Below are positions 58,868-64,000 of a DNA stretch of 64,000 nt, one piece after another (position 1 is the first letter of the stretch; each line of letters starts with the position of its first letter). The position numbers and the translations under genes are program-made. The stretch is from NCBI RefSeq assembly GCF_000416965.1, contig NZ_ATCL01000014.1, positions 62,001 through 126,000 on the forward strand, read 5' to 3'. The DNA comes from Exiguobacterium chiriqhucha RW-2. Lineage in GTDB: Bacteria > Bacillota > Bacilli > Exiguobacteriales > Exiguobacteriaceae. The notes under the pieces are model-generated. The model was not told the DNA's origin. It did not search any database and saw nothing but the letters and a program-made list of their open reading frames with translations.

Positions 58868-60443
58868 AATAAGCGATGACCGAGACGACGCCACCTGACC
58901 AGAACAGCCACTCATCCGGTCGGAGATAGCCGAATAGCCCGACGACAAGGCCGAGGATAATCAAGCCAGCGTTGAACGTTTGACGATGGAGCAGTTCTTT
59001 CGACTCGAGCTCACGTTGGAACATCGCTTGTTCGGACAGGCGCTTCCGGGTCGGCTCTTTCAAATAGTTATCGAGGAGCGGCGGGACGTTCAGCAACTTC
59101 TTGCCGTAGTTGAGTGCCGTCATGACGTAACGGTTTTGAATTGTCGTGCCGTCGGCCTCGAGCCATTGAATGACAATCGGTTTACCGAGCGTAAACAAAT
59201 CGATTTTCGAATCAAGGATTTGTAAAATCCCGAGCAAGGTCGAGGCAGCTCGACCGAAGAACGCGAACTCGGCTGGCAATTGAATCGGCTCGTTCTTGAC
59301 GAGCAACTGGATGTCTTGCAACACTTTTTCAATCAATTTCGTGTCGACCGTGTCGATATCGGTCTCTAAATAGAACGTGACCGCTTTCTCGAGTGCCTGG
59401 CGGATATTGTGCTTGTTCGCCGTCGGCAACAAGAAGCGCAAGTCTTCGAGGCCGTCGACGACCCCGTCATAGTCGAGCGAGATGAACGCCTGCAGGATTT
59501 TACGGATGGTCGCCATATCTTGTGGTGTCGTCGAGCCGACCATTCCGAAGTCGAGCAGGATGATCGTGCCATCGGCTCGGATCTGCACGTTACCCGGGTG
59601 TGGGTCGGCGTGGAATTTCCCGCCGAACAACAGTTGCTCGGCCGCCATCGTGAATAAGCGTTCGGCCAGGGCGGAGCGATCGATGTTATTCTCTTTCAAG
59701 AAGGCGAGGTCGGTGATGCGACGCGCATCGACCCAATCCATCGTCAACACCCGGTTCGAACAGAGATGATCATAATAGTCCGGTATGTAGACGTCCGGAT
59801 TTTCGGCGTACTTCGCTTTGAAATAAAGGGCATTTTTTAATTCGGTTTGGAAATTTAATTCATCCCCGATGACAAAAATCATTTGGCGATATAAGCTATC
59901 TAAGTCGGTCGATTTTGCCAGCGAGGTCCGCTTGAGCATCGTCGTGACGATTCGCATCGCTTTAAAGTCGGTCCGAATGATTTTTTCGATGTCCGGACGC
60001 TGGATTTTCAGAGCGACACGCTTCCCTGTCTCAAGCAGGGTCGCGCCGTATACTTCCCCAATCGAAGCGGAGGCGACGGCATCGATGCCGACGTCTTTCA
60101 CGACCTGTGTGTAAGGGACGCCCCATTCTGCTTCCAAGATGGCGCGGGATTTGTCCCAGCCTGAAGTCGGGACACGGTCGACGAGCTCCGACAATTCATT
60201 TAAAACGGATGGGGGCAACAAGTCGGCTCGAATCGATAAGAATTGGCCAAGCTTGATTAGCAGCCCCTCGAGTCGGAGCGCGTTTCGCTTATACTCGCGG
60301 GCGAGATTCAACATGAGTGTCTCGTATTCTTCGGTCGACGCGAGACCTTGCTGCTGTTTGCGTGAGAAGGCATAAATTTTAATGATGAATCGGGCGAACA
60401 TTGTGACGATAATCCATATGCGGAACAAGGCGATTCGTTTCAT
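58806..60443 (-). CDS. UbiB/ABC1-family atypical kinase
   Basis: A 545-residue protein of the AarF/UbiB family, membrane-associated ATPases that support quinone or lipid handling. Visible are KLGQFLSIRADLLP (the KxGQ motif, about residues 62-75), the Ala-rich loop ASIGEVYGATL (about 129-139), HADPHPGN (about 280-287) and LLDFGMVG. Two hydrophobic helices near the C-terminus (about 490-530) may anchor it. Its 3' end overlaps that of the convergent fusion gene by 62 bases. Its role here is inferred only from family. Confidence 0.9.
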   Translation of the reverse strand: MKRIALFRIWIIVTMFARFIIKIYAFSRKQQQGLASTEEYETLMLNLAREYKRNALRLEGLLIKLGQFLSIRADLLPPSVLNELSELVDRVPTSGWDKSRAILEAEWGVPYTQVVKDVGIDAVASASIGEVYGATLLETGKRVALKIQRPDIEKIIRTDFKAMRIVTTMLKRTSLAKSTDLDSLYRQMIFVIGDELNFQTELKNALYFKAKYAENPDVYIPDYYDHLCSNRVLTMDWVDARRITDLAFLKENNIDRSALAERLFTMAAEQLLFGGKFHADPHPGNVQIRADGTIILLDFGMVGSTTPQDMATIRKILQAFISLDYDGVVDGLEDLRFLLPTANKHNIRQALEKAVTFYLETDIDTVDTKLIEKVLQDIQLLVKNEPIQLPAEFAFFGRAASTLLGILQILDSKIDLFTLGKPIVIQWLEADGTTIQNRYVMTALNYGKKLLNVPPLLDNYLKEPTRKRLSEQAMFQRELESKELLHRQTFNAGLIILGLVVGLFGYLRPDEWLFWSGGVVSVIAYFNSRRLGRKIRHLARQDFRV

Positions 60444-60536
60444 AAAGTACCGACATCCTTTACAAGCAGTCGCTCGACTGGTCTGATTTTTTGTATCTTA
60501 ACTTTACCACAGAATGCTTTCAAGAAAGGGCAAGGG

Positions 60537-61142
60537 ATGTTTATGGAGTGGGAATTACTCAACGTCGTCGGGACAATCGCGTTCGCGGCGAGCGGCGCCA
60601 TCATCGCGATGGACGAGAAATATGATATTTTTGGGGTATGGTTGCTCGCCTTTACGACAGCCTTCGGCGGCGGAGCGATCCGAAACGTCTTGCTCGGCAA
60701 CCCCGTCAGCTTGATTTGGCAACAAAATGATCTCTTCATCCTTTGTTTTCTTGTCGCATTGCTCATCTTCCTGCTGCCGAGCGTCGTTTTGCCCCATTGG
60801 GAACGCTGGGGTGTCATCGTCGATGCGATTGGGCTTGTCGCCTTTTCGTTTCAAGGCGCACAAGTCGCCATCAAGCTCGATTTACCATTATCGGCAGCGA
60901 TTGCGGCTGCCGTCTTGACAGGTGTCGGTGGGGGTGTCGTCCGTGATTTGTTGGCCGGCCGTAAGCCGCTCGTCTTACAATCGGAAGTATATGCGATTTG
61001 GGCCATCATTATCGCGGTCGTCACGTATTATTTCCGGCTCGAAGGTGGGCTTGCGGTGTATGCGCTATTAATTGTCGTGGCGACGCTTCGAGTGATATCC
61101 TACTATCGAAAGTGGAATTTACCTGCACGCAAAGTGCGATAA
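60537..61142 (+). CDS. TRIC/UPF0126-family cation channel
   Basis: A 201-residue membrane protein with two repeats of three helices. GTIAFAASGAIIAMDEKYDI (about residues 12-31) and TGVGGGVVRDLLAGRKP (about 125-141) are the repeated glycine/arginine-containing motifs of the family, also known from YvgT/YadS-like proteins. Bacterial TRIC proteins conduct monovalent cations. A second ATG lies two codons in; AAAGGG is best spaced for the first. It precedes the DUF423 gene by 13 bases. Confidence 0.85.
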   Translation: MFMEWELLNVVGTIAFAASGAIIAMDEKYDIFGVWLLAFTTAFGGGAIRNVLLGNPVSLIWQQNDLFILCFLVALLIFLLPSVVLPHWERWGVIVDAIGLVAFSFQGAQVAIKLDLPLSAAIAAAVLTGVGGGVVRDLLAGRKPLVLQSEVYAIWAIIIAVVTYYFRLEGGLAVYALLIVVATLRVISYYRKWNLPARKVR

Positions 61143-61155
61143 GGGGGAAATTAGT

Positions 61156-61521
61156 ATGAAAGTATTGCTCATCATCGGCGCTGCCTTGATGGCACTCGGC
61201 GTCGCGTTCGGTGCGTTCGGGGCCCACGCCTTGAAAGAACGTCTGACACCGAACATGCTCGCGAACTGGCAGACAGGGGTGCTCTACCATATGATTCATG
61301 CCATCGGGATTATCGCTTTGGCGAGCGTCTTGATGAAAGTGAGCATCAGCCAGTTCAGCACGGCAGGCTGGCTCATGTTCGCCGGAATCATCTTCTTCTC
61401 GGGGAGCCTTTACGTGATGGCGCTGACCGGAATCACGAAGCTCGGAGCGGTCACACCGATTGGCGGCGTCTTGTTTATCGCGGCCTGGGTGTTCGTCATC
61501 ATTGGCGCGCTCAAACTGTAA
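61156..61521 (+). CDS. DUF423 (YwdK-like) membrane protein
   Basis: The 121-residue protein has four hydrophobic helices and begins with the family segment MALGVAFGAFGAHALKERLT (about residues 12-31). FSGSLYVMALTGITKLGAVT (about 81-100) is also conserved. DUF423 proteins such as YwdK are of unknown function. AAGGGGG precedes the ATG. It probably shares a transcript with the TRIC gene. Confidence 0.85.
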   Translation: MKVLLIIGAALMALGVAFGAFGAHALKERLTPNMLANWQTGVLYHMIHAIGIIALASVLMKVSISQFSTAGWLMFAGIIFFSGSLYVMALTGITKLGAVTPIGGVLFIAAWVFVIIGALKL

Positions 61522-61989
61522 TCAAACGTTAACGCCTGATTAACAGTCATCATGTATCATTCGGAGTGTGAGACCCCTTGTCTCCACACCAACGAACAAT
61601 TGGCCCGTTTAGCCTTTTTCGCCTGGAGCGAGAGACTAAACAGGCCCTTTTTACGTTTTTTGGAAATGGTTAGACTTAGAAAAATACCTGGATTATACTT
61701 TTTTAATATAAGGTCAATAATTTCCTATTTTCATCTATTATTACAACTATGTTTCGAGAAAAGAAAAGTGAAAAAATGTTGAAATATAAAGGGGTGGGGA
61801 GCCGTATAAGGTTTCCCACCCCTTCGTCGTAATAAAAGTGAAATATAACTTTAACAGGAAAACATTCGACACTTCGATATAATTAGTCGTGTTGAAACTA
61901 AAAAAATAATCGTTTTTGTTACATAGCAAAACGACTGACCTTTAAATAGTACGTGAACCCTAACCCCGTCAATAGAAAGGATGTCCCCA
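61522..61989 (+). other. Gene-free region with three hairpins before the M23 gene
   Basis: No gene is visible in these 468 bases. A bulged hairpin GTGTGAGAC/GTCT-C-CACAC lies at 61566-61589, then a terminator at 61602-61652, then an isolated 10-bp hairpin AAGGGGTGGG/CCCACCCCTT (61789-61824) without a T-run. A TATAAT box at 61878-61883 is a candidate promoter for the M23 gene, giving a leader of about 100 bases. I find no match to the c-di-AMP riboswitch. Confidence 0.5.
61602..61652 (+). terminator. Terminator with a structured loop
   Basis: GGCC-GTTTAG pairs with CTAAAC-GGCC with one mismatch; the long loop holds an inner TCGC/GCGA hairpin; CTTTTT follows. It ends the TRIC/DUF423 transcript or a short RNA starting upstream. 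Confidence 0.7.
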
Positions 61990-63516
61990 TTGATCAATTG
62001 GAAACGCACCGTCTCGACACTCACGCTTAGCGCGCTTCTTCTTGGGACGCACTCGGTGGCTGATGCCTCGACGTCAATCAAGGAGAAACAAGAGCAGCAG
62101 AAGAAAGTGCAAGAGCAACGGAATAACGTCAAACAGAACCAATCGAATACGTCTTCGAAAATTAAGCAAAATAAAAATGAAATCTCGAAAGTTCAAGCTG
62201 AAGTCAACAAGATGGATGCCCAACTTCAAGACATCATCAATGATGTCGCAGCGAAACGCCAAGAAATCAAGCGTACTGAGTTGAAAATTGAAGACCTCGA
62301 AGCTGACATTAAAGGCTATGAGAAGAAGATGAAGGCTCAAGAAGCAATGATGAAAGAGCGTATGGCCACGATGCAAACGAATGGCGGCGGCTCAATCAAT
62401 TGGGCTGAGTTCATCTTCGGTTCGAAAAACTTCTCGGACTTGATCACACGGATGATCACGGCCGGAACGATTCAACGAAGCGACCAAGAGTTGTTTGAAG
62501 ACTATGAAGCGACGCGTCAATCGTTACAAGAAGCGCAAGCATCACTTAAAGAAGAACGCACATCGCTCTTGAAGCAACAAAAAGCGCTAGAAGTACGTCA
62601 AGCTCAACTCGAGAAGAAGATGAAACAGCGCGAAGCTCGCATCAAAGAGCTCGAGGACAAGAATATCAAATTCGAATCGCAAATCTTCGACCTTCAAGAA
62701 ATCGAAGCGACGTTAATCGCGCAAGAAGAAGCGATTGCGGCTGAGATTGAAGCGCAACGTCGTGAGGAAGAAGAAGCGCGTCGTCGTGCTGAAGAGGCGG
62801 CTCGTCAAGAAGCAGCCCGTAAAGCTGAAGAAGCTCGCCAAGCAGAAGCGGCGCAAGCAGCAGCAGCGGCCCGTCAAGCAGAAGAAGCAAGAGCGGCAGC
62901 GGCTAAAGCCGAGGCAGAACGAGCAGCAGCTCAAAAACAGCAGAACAATAACAATAATACCCAGTCGTCTTCATCTTCAAACCAGACGACACAAAATAGC
63001 ACACCGGCACCGAAACCGGCTGCGCCAGCACCAAAGCCGGCGCCGGCACCGGCGCCTAAACCAGCTCCGACGGCACCGACCACATCGGCACCGGCACCAT
63101 CGGGCGCAATGTTCATTCAACCGACAACGGGACGTTTCTCACAAGGATGGGGACCGGCAAGCGGTCAATTCGGCTACTCGTTCCATAACGGCGTCGATAT
63201 CGCTGGACCTGTCGGAACACCAATCCGTGCCTCGGCAACGGGAACGGTCATCCGTGCAGGCTGGGGTGGCGCATATGGGAATCACGTCATGATCGCCCAC
63301 GTCATCAACGGACAAGTCTGGACGACGGTCTATGCACACTTGAACTCGGTCTCAGTAAGCGCCGGTCAACGTGTGACGCAAGGGTCGAACATCGGTGGAC
63401 TCGGCAACACGGGTAACTCTTCAGGCCCGCACCTTCACTTCGAGATTCACCAAGGAAGCTATTCATATTCAGGAACGAGCGCGGGAAGCACAGTCAACCC
63501 ACGTCAGTTCTTCTGA
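61990..63516 (+). CDS. Secreted M23 peptidase with coiled coil (EnvC-like murein hydrolase)
   Basis: The 508-residue protein has a signal peptide (about residues 1-25, INWKRTVSTLTLSALLLGTH), a long coiled coil (about 30-320) including an Ala/Glu/Arg-rich stretch, a Pro/Ala linker and a LytM/M23 domain (about 385-508). The zinc-site motifs are HNGVDIAG (about 400) and HLHFEI (about 481). It should cut peptidoglycan cross-links, or regulate another hydrolase through the coiled coil. TTG 61990 is better spaced from GAAAGG than ATG 61981. Confidence 0.9.
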   Translation: MINWKRTVSTLTLSALLLGTHSVADASTSIKEKQEQQKKVQEQRNNVKQNQSNTSSKIKQNKNEISKVQAEVNKMDAQLQDIINDVAAKRQEIKRTELKIEDLEADIKGYEKKMKAQEAMMKERMATMQTNGGGSINWAEFIFGSKNFSDLITRMITAGTIQRSDQELFEDYEATRQSLQEAQASLKEERTSLLKQQKALEVRQAQLEKKMKQREARIKELEDKNIKFESQIFDLQEIEATLIAQEEAIAAEIEAQRREEEEARRRAEEAARQEAARKAEEARQAEAAQAAAAARQAEEARAAAAKAEAERAAAQKQQNNNNNTQSSSSSNQTTQNSTPAPKPAAPAPKPAPAPAPKPAPTAPTTSAPAPSGAMFIQPTTGRFSQGWGPASGQFGYSFHNGVDIAGPVGTPIRASATGTVIRAGWGGAYGNHVMIAHVINGQVWTTVYAHLNSVSVSAGQRVTQGSNIGGLGNTGNSSGPHLHFEIHQGSYSYSGTSAGSTVNPRQFF

Positions 63517-63521
63517 TATTC

Positions 63522-63557
63522 AACGAGGACCCGTCAATCGTGACAGGTCCTCGTTTT
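63522..63557 (+). terminator. Terminator after the M23 gene
   Basis: AACGAGGACC and GGTCCTCGTT pair around a 15-base loop, followed by TTTTG. Confidence 0.82.
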
Positions 63558-63573
63558 GTGTCCCAGCAAAACT

Positions 63574-63612
63574 AAAAACAAGCGCCTATCCGTTGCGGAC
63601 AGGCGCTTGTTT
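63574..63612 (-). terminator. Terminator of the permease gene
   Basis: AAACAAGCGCCT pairs with AGGCGCTTGTTT with an inner TCCG/CGGA stem; the A-run at the left gives the minus-strand T-run. Confidence 0.88.
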
Positions 63613-64000
63613 CAGTTGGCTTGCTCGATGTCGTCTGATTGATCCTTTGCTTTGCGGAACCGCTCACGGACGAGATAGATGACGGTCAATCCGACCAACC
63701 ATGGAATCCCGAACTTGAGCAGAATATTGAAGTCGGTGAACCATGTTGTGATCATGAGGCTGAGCAATAGTCCGGCACCGAGTAACGGCAAGAACGGGTA
63801 ACCGATCATGCGGACCGGTAATTTGCGTCCTGTCCACTTCTTACGGAAGAACAAGTGGGAGACGAATACCATGAACCATGTGAAGATGGCTCCGAACATC
63901 GAGATGCCCATCAAGAATGGATACGATGTTTCCATGAACACTTGAAGCAACGCCGCGAGAATAATCCCGCCTGTTGAGACGAGCAAAGCGGGCATTGGAA
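63612..64000 (-). CDS. Amino-acid permease, C-terminal part
   Basis: The frame runs off the window edge, so the N-terminus is missing. The visible 127-odd residues contain four hydrophobic helices, with MGISMFGAIFTWFMVFVSHL and the basic loop FFRKKWTGRK, then YPFLPLLGAGLLLSLMITTW. This is the C-terminal half of an APC-superfamily permease of the AapA/proline/alanine type. The substrate cannot be given from this part. Confidence 0.8.
   Translation of the reverse strand, partial: PMPALLVSTGGIILAALLQVFMETSYPFLMGISMFGAIFTWFMVFVSHLFFRKKWTGRKLPVRMIGYPFLPLLGAGLLLSLMITTWFTDFNILLKFGIPWLVGLTVIYLVRERFRKAKDQSDDIEQAN

Noticed and set aside
61981-61989. ATG at 61981 as the M23 start
   Set aside because: It touches the ribosome site directly; the TTG nine bases on is correctly spaced and gives a cleaner signal peptide.
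62760-63080. Tandem DNA repeat in the M23 gene
   Set aside because: It is amino-acid low complexity (Ala/Glu, then Pro/Ala/Lys) with varied codons, not a perfect DNA repeat or CRISPR.
62735-63292. 185-residue Arg/Gln-rich frame over the M23 linker
   Set aside because: A frame shift of low-complexity Ala/Glu/Pro repeats; no ribosome site.

Overview
The window looks like a chromosomal segment of a Bacillales firmicute. Shine-Dalgarno sites are strong (AAGGAGG type), promoters are sigma-A-like with 16-18 bp spacers, intrinsic terminators are frequent, and CcpA cre sites, a LexA box of the GAAC-N4-GTTC type and a Rex box are visible. The moderate G+C, the gene families and the arrangement suggest Exiguobacterium, but this is inference because there is no rRNA in the window. 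I see no tRNA, rRNA, insertion sequence, prophage or CRISPR array.

Layout. 1-1.5 kb: thiamine salvage/synthesis (thiM end, thiD, thiE). 1.5-6 kb: an NAD-binding protein, a membrane diguanylate cyclase, an OsmC protein, two acetyltransferases and a DUF4385 protein. 6-11.7 kb: a complete ribose operon rbsRKDACB; its promoter carries a palindromic operator exactly filling the spacer and a perfect cre site at the start point. 11.7-14.2 kb: a GH4 6-phospho-glycosidase and a divergent RpiR-type regulator. 14.2-17 kb: a kynurenine operon (kynU-kynA-kynB) taking tryptophan to anthranilate. 17-19 kb: a HAD phosphatase, then about 550 bp of structured non-coding sequence ending in a terminator, a broken gene remnant and an unlisted 53-residue membrane protein. 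19-21.2 kb: an ABC-F ATPase behind a leader peptide and terminator/antiterminator. 21.2-26.5 kb: transporter, oxidoreductase, an ECF sigma/anti-sigma pair and a sigma-like protein made of region 2 only. 26.6-27.1 kb: two small proteins behind a LexA box. 27-36.6 kb: a MurE-like ligase, stress protein, oxidoreductases, a serine hydrolase, a sodium/solute symporter and mgtE.

36.8-45.1 kb: arginine deiminase operon arcA-arcB-arcD-arcC, a GH31 glucosidase, and a Crp/Fnr-family gene (ArcR-like); a Crp-type palindrome lies at about -61.5 before arcA. 45.1-48.6 kb: cydDC with a Rex box. 48.64-48.83 kb, between convergent genes: a candidate Fur-controlled small RNA with three hairpins that each expose a run of C residues, the most interesting item here. 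49-55 kb: a second diguanylate cyclase, msrAB fusion, DUF2252, YwdI-like protein, a rhodanese behind a CsoR/CstR-type operator, and a HAD phosphatase. 55-60.5 kb: gabD, then a PlsY-like acyltransferase translationally coupled to an unusual acyltransferase-aminotransferase fusion, and a UbiB-family kinase. 60.5-64 kb: a TRIC-type channel, a DUF423 protein, a secreted M23 peptidase with coiled coil, and the end of an amino-acid permease.

The common theme is carbon and energy control: CcpA sites at ribose, glucosidase and arcR genes, redox control of cydDC, Crp/Fnr control of arginine fermentation, and a probable iron-sparing small RNA.
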